A stretch of DNA of 64,000 nt from a virus, in the IMG/VR virus record IMGVR_UViG_3300025508_000006, positions 1 to 64,000 of that record. The stretch is one strand, 5' to 3'. The notes under the pieces are model-generated. The model ran no database searches. It worked only from the letters and a program-made list of their open reading frames with translations, and was not told where the DNA came from. This document shows positions 32,138 to 39,278 of the stretch, in pieces. The position numbers and the translations under genes are program-made. Each line of letters opens with the position of its first letter. Position 1 is the stretch's first letter.

Positions 32138-32768
32138 TTTAGAAGATCGTCTAACCGAACTAACTGGTGAAATGCAAGAAATCATTGAAGCATCTGCTGG
32201 TGTTAAAGCATTAGAGACAGAGGAGTTTGGATGGGAGAACTATCGATACGAATCACCTAAGTTTAGACTAGCACACATAGAGCGATACTATGTTGATGGA
32301 CTGGTTGTTGCTCATGTTGTTGTGATACCACGTGAGACTATCGGTGCACCTATCTTTGGATTCGATGTTGTCGGTAGTGCTAAGACAGGTAGAATTACTG
32401 GTGCATTCGTTGATTGGTCACCCATAATGTGGGAAGGCAAGTGGCACAACACAGAGTGGAACAATGATCGAAAACTACCAGTCTGGGCAGAATGTTTTAG
32501 TAACCAGTTTGTTGCTATCAGACCAGACGAAGATGAGACAGATAAACTATTTGAGTTTGCTATAGATACTTTCACCGAGTATATGATGATGCTCCAAGAA
32601 TGTAAAGGCAGTAATAGTAAAGGTTGGGTAGATACAATCAAGATAGCACAGAATAAGTACTGTACACACCAAGCATCAAACCCACGCACACGTGCCGCAT
32701 TGAATAAGAAGATCGGCAAAGAACGTGCAGAGTATTTCATGACTGAGATACTTTTCCCCAAGATTTAG
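32130..32768 (+). CDS. pcyX: ferredoxin-dependent bilin reductase (PcyX/PcyA family)
   Basis: The ATG at 32130 gives 212 residues, a little shorter than PcyA (about 250). The N-terminal half has FRLAHIERYYVDGLVVAHVV, then APIFGFDVVGSAKTG and TGAFVDWSPIMWEGK. The Asp in FVDWSP (residue 95) aligns with the conserved catalytic Asp of bilin reductases. The C-terminal half has IKIAQNKYCTHQASNPRTRA, LNKKIGKERAEYF and MTEILFP, the family's closing block. It would reduce biliverdin from the preceding enzyme to phycoerythrobilin or a related bilin using ferredoxin. PcyX-type enzymes are known from marine phage contigs; distinguishing PcyX from PcyA or PebS needs a phylogeny. Confidence 0.8.
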   Translation: MISLEDRLTELTGEMQEIIEASAGVKALETEEFGWENYRYESPKFRLAHIERYYVDGLVVAHVVVIPRETIGAPIFGFDVVGSAKTGRITGAFVDWSPIMWEGKWHNTEWNNDRKLPVWAECFSNQFVAIRPDEDETDKLFEFAIDTFTEYMMMLQECKGSNSKGWVDTIKIAQNKYCTHQASNPRTRAALNKKIGKERAEYFMTEILFPKI

Positions 32769-32810
32769 TCCCACTACCTTGGGACCGACCTGAGTATGTC
32801 ACGAAACTGC

Positions 32811-32839
32811 TTGACTTCTACACATTTATTTGTTATAAT
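32811..32839 (+). promoter_or_regulatory. sigma70-type promoter of thyX
   Basis: TTGACT at 32811-32816 and TATAAT at 32834-32839, spacer 17 bp. The leader to the thyX ATG is about 90 bases. It contains a 14-codon ATG...TGA mini-frame (32846-32890) and a perfect 12-base palindrome GAAGTATACTTC directly after the -10. Confidence 0.85.
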
Positions 32840-32932
32840 GGACTCATGAAGTATACTTCTTTTCGTAAATTGGTAACGATTCCAAAGTGAGAAGATTACT
32901 TCTAATATAGATAATTACTATTTGGAATTAAT

Positions 32933-33601
32933 ATGGAACAAAATAAAGTAAGTTTGATTGCCCTGAGTTCGCCTAGTGCATACTCTGATTGTAATACCGC
33001 AGAGCAACTGGTAGCATATGCGGCACGAGTTAGTAATCCTGCTAATCAGAATAATACCAAGACTGCTGGTAAGTTAGTTCGATATCTGATTAAAGAGAAT
33101 CATTGGTCGCCTCTTGAGATGGTTCATATGACTATGGAGATTGTGACGACTCGTGATATTAGTCGCCAGATTCTACGTCATCGCTCATTCTCATTTCAAG
33201 AATTCTCTCAGAGATATGCAGTGAGTGAGAATCTTGACGTGGTGCGCGAGACACGAATACAGGATGAGAAGAATCGCCAGAACTCTATTGTGACGGATGA
33301 CAAACATATTACGAGTGAATGGGGTCTCGCACAATCAAGAGTACGTAACTTCGTTAAGAAGGAATATACTGCCGCTCTTGATATGGGTATTGCGAAAGAA
33401 CAGGCACGTGCATTGTTGCCCGAGGGTTTAACAGAGACGACATTGTACATGGCAGGTAGTCTGCGTTCATGGATTCACTATTGCGATTTACGCATGGCGA
33501 ATGGTACGCAAAAAGAGCATATGGACGTAGCAGAAAAATGTTGGGAAATAATTAAGCAACACTTCCCTGATGTAGTTAAAGCGGTCGAGGAGACTGAATG
33601 A
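32933..33601 (+). CDS. thyX: flavin-dependent thymidylate synthase
   Basis: The 222-residue ThyX converts dUMP to dTMP with FAD, NADPH and methylenetetrahydrofolate. The ThyX signature R-H-R-x-x-S-x-Q-x-x-S-x-R is at residues 82-94 (RHRSFSFQEFSQR). ARALLPEGLTETTLYMAGSL and LRSWIHYCDLRMANGTQKE are the other conserved blocks. It has its own promoter and its stop overlaps the next start (ATGATG). It complements the NrdAB enzymes at 9119-12157. Confidence 0.95.
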   Translation: MEQNKVSLIALSSPSAYSDCNTAEQLVAYAARVSNPANQNNTKTAGKLVRYLIKENHWSPLEMVHMTMEIVTTRDISRQILRHRSFSFQEFSQRYAVSENLDVVRETRIQDEKNRQNSIVTDDKHITSEWGLAQSRVRNFVKKEYTAALDMGIAKEQARALLPEGLTETTLYMAGSLRSWIHYCDLRMANGTQKEHMDVAEKCWEIIKQHFPDVVKAVEETE

Positions 33602-33879
33602 TGAGTGATTTTAAAAAAGGTGATGTAGTAAGTGTAGTAACTCTCTCAGGAGAGTATATGGGTAAGTACAATCAGAATCATGCGGATGGTGGTCTTACAC
33701 TAGATGATCCTCGTATGCTGATTGCTGGTGATGATGGTATTGGTTTTGCTCGTGGTATTTGTATGACAGGTGTTGAGAATGTCAATACTGTTCGTTTCAA
33801 AGATTACGTTTATTTTACACCAACCAACGCTGAGTTTGAGAAAGCATACCGTACAGCAGTAAGCGGCATCATTCTGTGA
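33598..33879 (+). CDS. conserved small phage protein, function unknown
   Basis: The 93-residue (or 92 from the second ATG) protein has KKGDVVSVVTLSGEYMGKY, then LTLDDPRMLIAGDDGIGFAR and ICMTGVENVNTVRFKDYVYF. This family occurs next to thyX and nrd genes in many T4-like marine phages. It looks like a small SH3/OB-like beta barrel. No function is known. Its stop overlaps a GTG start. Confidence 0.7.
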   Translation: MMSDFKKGDVVSVVTLSGEYMGKYNQNHADGGLTLDDPRMLIAGDDGIGFARGICMTGVENVNTVRFKDYVYFTPTNAEFEKAYRTAVSGIIL

Positions 33880-34022
33880 ATTCGAAGAAAGCAAAGTTGT
33901 TTCGTAAAGTAGGAAAGGTTGACAAACGGTCAAAGTCCTTGTATAATAGTCTCACTAGCAAAGAAAAAGAATTGTTAGGCGAGATTTATAAAGTGGCGAA
34001 ACAACAAAAGTCGGAGAAATAA
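33876..34022 (+). CDS. 48-residue basic peptide, GTG start
   Basis: The GTG at 33876 overlaps the previous stop (GTGA) and opens a 48-residue frame, MNSKKAKLFRKVGKVDKRSK onward, closing at the TAA 34020-34022. The end is helical (KEKELLGEIYKVAKQQKSEK). Its codons are read through the promoter at 33919-33947. Similar short Lys-rich peptides follow the upstream family in related phages, which supports it. Confidence 0.6.
   Translation: MNSKKAKLFRKVGKVDKRSKSLYNSLTSKEKELLGEIYKVAKQQKSEK
33919..33947 (+). promoter_or_regulatory. sigma70-type promoter, within a small gene
   Basis: TTGACA at 33919-33924 and TATAAT at 33942-33947 with a 17-bp spacer, followed by AGTCTCACT. It lies within the 48-residue gene and would start transcription about 75 bases before the 34024 gene. 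Confidence 0.8.
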
Positions 34023-34023
34023 C

Positions 34024-34575
34024 ATTAATATATTCTATTTACATCAAGATCCTGTAATATGTGCTGAACAGCACAACGACAAGCACGTGGTAAAGATGTG
34101 TGTAGAGTATGCACAACTGTTATCGACTGCGCAAAGATGCATTGATGGCGAGTTCTGGACTGGAAGAACAACTAACGGTCGTAAGATTGCTAGATACTTT
34201 CACCCAGACTCTGCCATGAATCATACGCTATACAAAGCAACACACATCAATCATCCATCTTCTATCTGGTGCAGAAAGTCTGTACAGAATTATCAGTGGT
34301 TGTATGATATGTGGATTGCATTATGTTTTGAGTTTGAGAAACGATACGGCAAGAAGCATATGTCGTTTGTTAAGTTAGAGTACTATCTCTTAATGCCTCC
34401 TGCGCTAATACCTACAGATGGGTTTACACAACCTACTCCTGCTATGGGTTCACATCCGCACTGCATCGTAGAAGGTGATTCGTTAACATCTTATCGCAAC
34501 TACTATAGAGAAGCGAAGCGTGATTTTGCAGTGTGGTCAAAGAGAGATATCCCGCATTGGTGGAGAGAGCAATAA
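34024..34575 (+). CDS. conserved T4-like phage protein apparently starting at ATT
   Basis: The family N-terminus is (M)NIFYLHQDPVICAEQHNDK, immediately followed by HVVKMCVEYAQLLSTAQR; the conserved YLHxDP...A..H.DKHVVKM block marks this family in marine T4-like phages. In this sequence the block is in frame, but the codon at the expected start is ATT (34024-34026). GGAG sits at 34013-34016, about 7 bases before it. No ATG, GTG or TTG lies in frame between the upstream stop at 33976 and the GTG at 34087, and starting there would delete the conserved 21 residues. From ATT the protein has 183 residues. Function is unknown. Confidence 0.7.
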   Translation: MNIFYLHQDPVICAEQHNDKHVVKMCVEYAQLLSTAQRCIDGEFWTGRTTNGRKIARYFHPDSAMNHTLYKATHINHPSSIWCRKSVQNYQWLYDMWIALCFEFEKRYGKKHMSFVKLEYYLLMPPALIPTDGFTQPTPAMGSHPHCIVEGDSLTSYRNYYREAKRDFAVWSKRDIPHWWREQ

Positions 34576-35330
34576 TGGCAAAGAGAATTAAGAAAGCAAA
34601 GTTCACCCCTAAACCCAAGAAGACTCTTGTGCCTGCACCTAACTGGGAGAAACTTGAGAAGGCGAATACAGAAGAGAAGCGCATGGCAGCGTGGACTGAA
34701 TGTGAACAGTTTGTTCATGCTGAAGTGACCGATAAAGAATATCTTCACTCTATGAAGAAGTGGGTGCGTAGTACTGACTGGAATATGGCAGAGCAAAGTT
34801 CTTTATTGCCTGACACGTTCATGTTACCATTTGCTAAACATGGTTGGAAAGCAATTCGATTAGGGTTTATGCCCGAGACTGTTGAGCGTTCATTAAAGAA
34901 GAATCTTCTACCCTTACTTGAGAAAGCACAAACTCTGAAGGATAGAGTTGCAAGTGATCCGGCAGTTCATCCAACAGTACTTGAGAAAGATGAAGATCAT
35001 GCAGTATACTACCCTAAAGTAAAGGAATGGATAGTAGAAACAAAAGCGTTTCTGAAAGCGAGTAAGAACTATCAAGAGTCACCGGATTCTTCATTACGTA
35101 CTCAGTATCGCACTATGGAAACTTATCTTTACAATCTTAATGCATATGTCAAAACAGGTGTTTGGTTAGATTCACACTATGGTGAAAAACGTGAGTACAG
35201 ACAAATCTCTGCATGTATTGCTCCTGCATATGATGCAGACGGAATGCAAAAACGAACTATTGGAATATATTACGCAGACGTTGGTGGTATATGGACTAAA
35301 GAACTAATGAGTAATTATAACGATGATTAA
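34575..35330 (+). CDS. conserved T4-like marine phage protein, function unknown
   Basis: The ATG at 34575 overlaps the previous stop (TAATG) and gives 251 residues. Blocks include AKRIKKAKFTPKPKKTLVPA, LHSMKKWVRSTDWNMAEQSS, LPFAKHGWKAIRLGFMPETV and ETYLYNLNAYVKTGVWLDSHYG. This helical family is common in cyanophage-type myoviruses near gp33/gp32, and none of its members has a known role. A start further upstream would only add a segment overlapping the previous gene. Confidence 0.7.
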   Translation: MAKRIKKAKFTPKPKKTLVPAPNWEKLEKANTEEKRMAAWTECEQFVHAEVTDKEYLHSMKKWVRSTDWNMAEQSSLLPDTFMLPFAKHGWKAIRLGFMPETVERSLKKNLLPLLEKAQTLKDRVASDPAVHPTVLEKDEDHAVYYPKVKEWIVETKAFLKASKNYQESPDSSLRTQYRTMETYLYNLNAYVKTGVWLDSHYGEKREYRQISACIAPAYDADGMQKRTIGIYYADVGGIWTKELMSNYNDD

Positions 35331-35559
35331 ACTTGAAGGCAGTATGATGATGACAAAAAGTCGTTTCACTAATATGGTTGAAGATTGGGTACGTGAGAAG
35401 AGACAACCCTATATGGATGCTGTAGTAGCGATTTGTGAGAACAATAATATGGATGTAGAAGATTGTAAGAAGTTTATCTCGCCCGTCATCAAGAACAAAA
35501 TTGAGGCAGAAGCAATGTCTCTAAACTTCCTACCTAGGCAGAATACTCTGCCTTTATGA
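35323..35559 (+). CDS. gp33: gp33-like late-transcription accessory factor
   Basis: The 78-residue protein ends in DVEDCKKFISPVIKNKIEAE and AMSLNFLPRQNTLPL. This parallels the end of T4 gp33 (FAKFIPSGIIEKIQSEA...NLLRP...NTLDFL), including the terminal hydrophobic motif that contacts the sliding clamp. gp33 links RNA polymerase to the clamp and enables late transcription at TATAAATA promoters. The location just before gp32 also matches T4, where 33, 59 and 32 cluster. Several ATGs lie near the N-terminus (positions 1, 8, 9 and 10), so the exact start is uncertain. Confidence 0.72.
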   Translation: MIKLEGSMMMTKSRFTNMVEDWVREKRQPYMDAVVAICENNNMDVEDCKKFISPVIKNKIEAEAMSLNFLPRQNTLPL

Positions 35560-35927
35560 GCGATGATAGTACAATAGCAACGTCGAACGCGCTCCTGCCG
35601 TATGGTACTTCGTCCAGTGCACCTGCTATTGTACTACCTGACACTGATCTGTTTAGATCAGAACGTGGATCATTAACACGAAACTATTTTGAGAATGCAG
35701 TTGATCTAATTAATCGTGAGTATGAAGCGATAAAAAGACTTGCAATGTTGAATGAATTAGTGTATAATGCATCTTATAACTTCGTACCAAGAGTCGGTCA
35801 AATGTATCATCTATATCGAAAGAAAGATGATTCGTATATGTTGAGCATGATTGAGAATTGGACGAAGTACGAGTTTGTAGTATCAATTGAATATACTGCT
35901 GACTCAGTTTGGAAAGAAAAAGGTTGA
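35556..35927 (+). CDS. DUF2452-like conserved protein between gp33 and gp32
   Basis: The 123-residue protein contains YEAIKRLAMLNELVYNASYN, then FVPRVGQMYHLYRKKDDSY and MLSMIENWTKY...FVVSI. The V..A.Y.F.P..G..Y.LY......LSMI pattern is what I know as DUF2452, found in phages and bacteria with no known function. It overlaps gp33 by 4 bases. A promoter-like sequence is embedded at 35740-35768. Confidence 0.7.
   Translation: MSDDSTIATSNALLPYGTSSSAPAIVLPDTDLFRSERGSLTRNYFENAVDLINREYEAIKRLAMLNELVYNASYNFVPRVGQMYHLYRKKDDSYMLSMIENWTKYEFVVSIEYTADSVWKEKG
35740..35768 (+). promoter_or_regulatory. possible intragenic promoter upstream of gp32
   Basis: TTGCAA at 35740-35745 and TATAAT at 35763-35768, spacer 17 bp, lie inside the DUF2452-like gene, 273 bases before the gp32 ATG. 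Confidence 0.5.
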
Positions 35928-35952
35928 CTTCTGTAAGTTATTATGTTACTAT
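35924..35952 (+). promoter_or_regulatory. promoter of gp32
   Basis: TTGACT at 35924-35929 and TACTAT at 35947-35952, spacer 17 bp, in the 113-bp gap before gp32. The -10 is weaker than in the other promoters. An AAAGG ribosome site precedes the ATG at 36041. Confidence 0.65.
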
Positions 35953-36040
35953 ATACTAGTTACATTATGAGAAACAAAGTGGACACAAAAAGCAACACAT
36001 ACTAGAAACTATACTCTGTAAATATAAAAGGTAAATATAT

Positions 36041-36937
36041 ATGTCATTCGCAAATCTAAAACGCAACCGTAACTCTATCTCCGATCTCGTCAGTGCCGCT
36101 GGTGCTGGTTCAGGCGGCGGTGGTTCTGAAAAGAAATCCTATAAAGATGAACGTCAGTGGAAACCAACTGTTGATAAAGCAGGCAATGGTTATGCTGTAC
36201 TTCGTTTTCTTCCTGCTCCTGAAACGTGCGAGACTCCTTGGGTTCGCTATTGGGATCACGGGTTTAAGGGTCCAACTGGTCAATGGTTCATCGAGAAGTC
36301 TTTGACTTCAATCGGTCAACAAGATCCAGTATCAGAAGCAAACAGTGTTCTATGGAACACAGGTACTGATGATAATAAAGCAATTGTACGTGATCGTAAG
36401 CGTCGATTGCACTATGTATCAAACGTACTGGTGGTTAGTGATCCATCTAATCCTGCCAATGAAGGCAAAGTATTCATGTACACTTATGGTAAGAAAATCT
36501 TCGATAAGATCATGGATGTTATGCAACCACAGTTCGCTGATGAGAAACCAGTTAACCCATTTGACTTCTGGGAAGGTGCCGACTTTAAACTGAAGATTCG
36601 TCAAGTTGAAGGATATCGTAACTATGATAAGTCTGAGTTCTCTTCGCCAGCACCTCTAATGGGTGGTGATGATGATCAACTTGAGCAGTTATATGAAACT
36701 GTTTATGACTTAGGCGAGTTCGCAGATCCTGCTGCCTACAAGACATACGAAGAGTTATCTGCTCGTCTTGCTCTTGTTCTTGGTGAGCAAGCACCTCGTA
36801 CGGTTGCGCAGACTGTAGCATTAGATACTAAAGAAGCACCAGCGCCTGTACGTGAAGCACCTGCTCCTGTCATGCCTAGTGCTGCCGAAGATGAAGATGA
36901 CACTATGTCATACTTCGCTAAACTAGCGGCAGAATAA
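36041..36937 (+). CDS. gp32: single-stranded DNA binding protein gp32
   Basis: The 298-residue protein has the gp32 layout. The basic LAST-type N-terminus (FANLKRNRNSISDLVSAA) is followed by a Gly-rich linker. The OB core contains GYAVLRFLPAPETCETPWVR, WFIEKSLTSIGQQDPVSEAN and KRRLHYVSNVLVVSDPSNPA. The acidic C-terminal tail ends EDEDDTMSYFAKLAAE. The zinc ligands of T4 gp32 are missing (only one Cys), as in cyanophage homologues. It coats ssDNA and coordinates replication, recombination and repair. A strong terminator follows. Confidence 0.92.
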   Translation: MSFANLKRNRNSISDLVSAAGAGSGGGGSEKKSYKDERQWKPTVDKAGNGYAVLRFLPAPETCETPWVRYWDHGFKGPTGQWFIEKSLTSIGQQDPVSEANSVLWNTGTDDNKAIVRDRKRRLHYVSNVLVVSDPSNPANEGKVFMYTYGKKIFDKIMDVMQPQFADEKPVNPFDFWEGADFKLKIRQVEGYRNYDKSEFSSPAPLMGGDDDQLEQLYETVYDLGEFADPAAYKTYEELSARLALVLGEQAPRTVAQTVALDTKEAPAPVREAPAPVMPSAAEDEDDTMSYFAKLAAE

Positions 36938-36995
36938 ACGTCAATTTCATAAGACGGTAAAGGATTGCGAGTTCGCGGTCGAAGATGAAACTAAG

Positions 36996-37019
36996 GGGAC
37001 GCGAAAGCGTCCCTTTTTT
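36996..37019 (+). terminator. rho-independent terminator after gp32
   Basis: GGGACGC (36996-37002), loop GAAA, GCGTCCC (37007-37013) and then TTTTTT (37014-37019). The 7-bp GC-rich stem with a tetraloop and U-tract is a textbook terminator. It lies between the convergent gp32 and tape-measure-like genes; on the minus strand the U-tract is poor. Confidence 0.92.
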
Positions 37020-37020
37020 A

Positions 37021-38391
37021 TTACCAGGAATACTGTGAAGAGCGTATTCCAAAACTATTTGTAGGGTTCAATATATAATTACCAGCACCGCTACTAGAAG
37101 ATACATTATTCTGAGTTGTTGTCGGAGCATTAACATTACTCACATTAGTAATATTCACTGTAGCACCTTCACCTGCCGAAATTGATGATCTAGCAATTGC
37201 GCCACTCAGTTCTTCTCGATCTGTTGATTTACTTAATCTATCAGCAGTAATTTTCTTGTTGGCACTTACAATAGAATCTGATAGAGTTTCAGGAGTCAAC
37301 TCGGCAACAGTAGTTCTACTACCAGCACCTCTTGATTTTACTCTACTTCTACTTGAACTTACACTTGTCAAAACTTCTTCTTCGGAAGCAGACTCTACTT
37401 TAGGCGCACTACCTGATCCACCACTCATTACGTGATTCCACTCTTTCATGAATGCACTTGCAGGTGATTCACCACCGGGCATAATAGCACCTATAGCGGC
37501 AACTGCACCACGTGCGAATCCTTCGAGTACATTGAATATTGTATCTACAACAACTCCGAACGTATCAGAGAAAGAAAACGAGTCAAGCAACTTAGAGAAG
37601 TTTTCGAGTCCCATCTTTTTCATCAACCATGATACACCATCTTTAAGTAAGTCAAGAGGAATCAGAACTATGTTTGCAAGACCTTTCTGTATTCCCTTTG
37701 CTAGTCCTAGAAATTTATCAAATATATCAGCACCCTCACCAAGACTGGTCATCTCTTTAAAGACTGCCATTCCCACTTCGATTGCCGCAGTGAGTGGAAG
37801 AAATACTCTACCGAGTAATCTGAAGAACCCGAAGAACTTAGCGAATGTTGCACCGAATCCTTTAACGAATGTAACTATAGGTTGGAAGAATTTACCGATT
37901 GAAGAGAAGACTTTGCCTATAACACCTCCTTTACCAAAGAATGAACCGATGCGTCCAAAGAAATCTGTCATTGGTTTAAAGAATGTGCCTACTTTTGCTA
38001 CTGCTCTACCAATCGCGCCGTCGGCAGAGAAGATTGCTTTTAACTTATTACTCCATTTAAGAAACTTTGCGCCAATATCTAGTCTAAACATTTTCAGAAT
38101 TTTGTTTAAGGTTTCACCGAAACCAGTAACGAATCCTACAACTGCACCAGTAAGACCAGCAACAATGGCAGCAAACCCGAAGTTTAGTCCTTTAACATTT
38201 TCTTCTGGTTTTGATCCTTCGGCAGGCACAGCAGGAGCAGATTCGCCAATACGTTCGCGCATCATTTCCATCTCGTCCATCTTATTACTAAACCAAAGTG
38301 TAATAAAATTATCGAGTCTACGGTCAACACGACTAAGTGTTTCATTAGTCTGCATCTGTTCTAGTACTACGTCATCCAGTGTTAGCGCCAT
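37021..38391 (-). CDS. tape-measure-like tail protein (gp29 position)
   Basis: The 456-residue protein has a short coiled N-terminus (ETLSRVDRRLDNFITLWFSN), a long region of hydrophobic and amphipathic helices with repeated F-F-x-x-(I/F)-G-x-F-F units (GTFFKPMTDFFGRIGSFFGK and similar, about residues 130-200), and a polar C-terminus. The hydrophobic helical middle is typical of tape measure proteins. Its place directly after the gp26/frameshift ORF pair matches the chaperone-tape measure order of tailed phages. T4 gp29 has 590 residues, so this one is shorter. It ends next to the terminator at 36996. Confidence 0.68.
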   Translation of the reverse strand: MALTLDDVVLEQMQTNETLSRVDRRLDNFITLWFSNKMDEMEMMRERIGESAPAVPAEGSKPEENVKGLNFGFAAIVAGLTGAVVGFVTGFGETLNKILKMFRLDIGAKFLKWSNKLKAIFSADGAIGRAVAKVGTFFKPMTDFFGRIGSFFGKGGVIGKVFSSIGKFFQPIVTFVKGFGATFAKFFGFFRLLGRVFLPLTAAIEVGMAVFKEMTSLGEGADIFDKFLGLAKGIQKGLANIVLIPLDLLKDGVSWLMKKMGLENFSKLLDSFSFSDTFGVVVDTIFNVLEGFARGAVAAIGAIMPGGESPASAFMKEWNHVMSGGSGSAPKVESASEEEVLTSVSSSRSRVKSRGAGSRTTVAELTPETLSDSIVSANKKITADRLSKSTDREELSGAIARSSISAGEGATVNITNVSNVNAPTTTQNNVSSSSGAGNYILNPTNSFGIRSSQYSW

Positions 38392-38566
38392 TATTCTCTC
38401 TCTCTTGCTTCTCTTCTTCTAAAGTTTGCATTAACAGTATCATGTGTACCTCTCTCTCCCATGGCATCATAACCTCTAACTCTGTTAATGAATACTTATG
38501 ATACCTGGATAGCAAAAAATTAGTCTTAAAATGATTTGCTAGATTGTCGTGAGACAGGCATACTAG
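38372..38566 (-). CDS. frameshift-type second ORF between gp26 and the tape measure (tail assembly chaperone extension)
   Basis: Reading leftward from 38566 this frame encodes LVCLSHDNLANHFKTNFLLS, then RYHKYSLTELEVMMPWERE, MILLMQTLEEEKQ and a polar tail. It closes with a TGA at 38374-38372, overlapping the tape-measure start by 20 bases. The HKYSLxELExMxPWERE block is a recognisable motif of small proteins in this position in T4-like marine phages. No ATG or GTG precedes the conserved block (the first ATG falls inside it), and the frame is entered by a -1 slip in the last codons of gp26. I annotate it as the extension part of a gp26 fusion rather than as an independent gene. Confidence 0.6.
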   Translation of the reverse strand, partial: LVCLSHDNLANHFKTNFLLSRYHKYSLTELEVMMPWEREVHMILLMQTLEEEKQERENNGANTG

Positions 38567-39258
38567 AAAAAACTCTGCATTCCCTCCAGTACAACATTAT
38601 TATGTGTACCACATTTTTCGCAGTCAAACTTAACTTCATGTTTAACTGACGGCATATCTTTCAAATAAGTCGATATCTTTTCGAACTGCTGTTGAGTCAT
38701 CGTATCGATAAATCCATCGATACTATCCTTCGATTCATCTGCCATTACAATTCTTTCTTCTTGAGTAATAACAGTCTTCATACACTTACCAAGAACACTA
38801 AACCCTGCTTCTGCTTCATCTTCGGTGAAGTCAACCATAGCATAACTCGGATACATCATCTCTACTGAGATACTATCACTTAATTTTATGATGTTATTCT
38901 TCTTACCTACTTTACATTCAATCTCGCCAATATCAACTAACTGCTCATTGTCGTGATCACACTCTTCGCAAGCGATGTTTAATGTAACAACTTCGCCTAC
39001 AGACTTTGCTCTGATCTGAAGAAACATATATTCAATATCAAATGTTGTCAATTCATTTCGTTTGATAGCATTGCCGTCAAGACATGCCATGACTGTATCA
39101 AGTACTGCATTCATTATCTGACCTATGTCTTTCGATTCAGATGCTATCAGTAAAATCTTCTCTTCTTTAACTAAGTAAGGTCTAAACTTAACTTTCTTCT
39201 TCAACGATGGAACTGTCAACTCATATTTGGGTGTATCATTTAACGATGGTAATGCCAT
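38563..39258 (-). CDS. gp26: baseplate hub subunit gp26-like / tail assembly chaperone
   Basis: The 231-residue protein starts MALPSLNDTPKYELTVPSLK, followed by KKVKFRPYLVKEEKILLIAS. LTTFDIEYMFLQIRAKSVGE and CEECDHDNEQLV follow, and the C-terminus has FDCEKCGTHNNVVLEG. The FRPFLVKEEK...FDxEYxFxxxRxKSVGE pattern is that of the T4 gp26 baseplate hub family. Two CxxC pairs suggest zinc binding. It ends in MQSFF with a slippery run just before the TAG, joining the next ORF in the -1 frame. A GAGGAAA ribosome site precedes its ATG. Confidence 0.85.
   Translation of the reverse strand: MALPSLNDTPKYELTVPSLKKKVKFRPYLVKEEKILLIASESKDIGQIMNAVLDTVMACLDGNAIKRNELTTFDIEYMFLQIRAKSVGEVVTLNIACEECDHDNEQLVDIGEIECKVGKKNNIIKLSDSISVEMMYPSYAMVDFTEDEAEAGFSVLGKCMKTVITQEERIVMADESKDSIDGFIDTMTQQQFEKISTYLKDMPSVKHEVKFDCEKCGTHNNVVLEGMQSFF
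38566..38572 (-). other. slippery heptamer T-TTT-TTC for -1 frameshifting at the end of gp26
   Basis: In the gp26 frame the final codons on the minus strand are AGT TTT TTC TAG. The heptamer T TTT TTC (38572 to 38566) has the X-XXY-YYZ form. A -1 slip converts the stop into CTA GTA TGC and enters the 64-residue ORF in exactly the right frame. Confidence 0.6.
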
Positions 39259-39278
39259 TATTTAATTTCCTCAATAAT

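Noticed and set aside
32768-32785. Short stem GTCCC/GGGAC after the bilin reductase gene as terminator
   Set aside because: The 5-bp stem with an 8-base loop is not followed by a U-tract, so it is not a convincing terminator.
37448-38422. Long plus-strand frame of 324 codons opposite the tape-measure-like gene
   Set aside because: It is antisense to a gene with clear tail-protein composition; its product is Pro/Ser-rich without domains, and it has no promoter or ribosome site.
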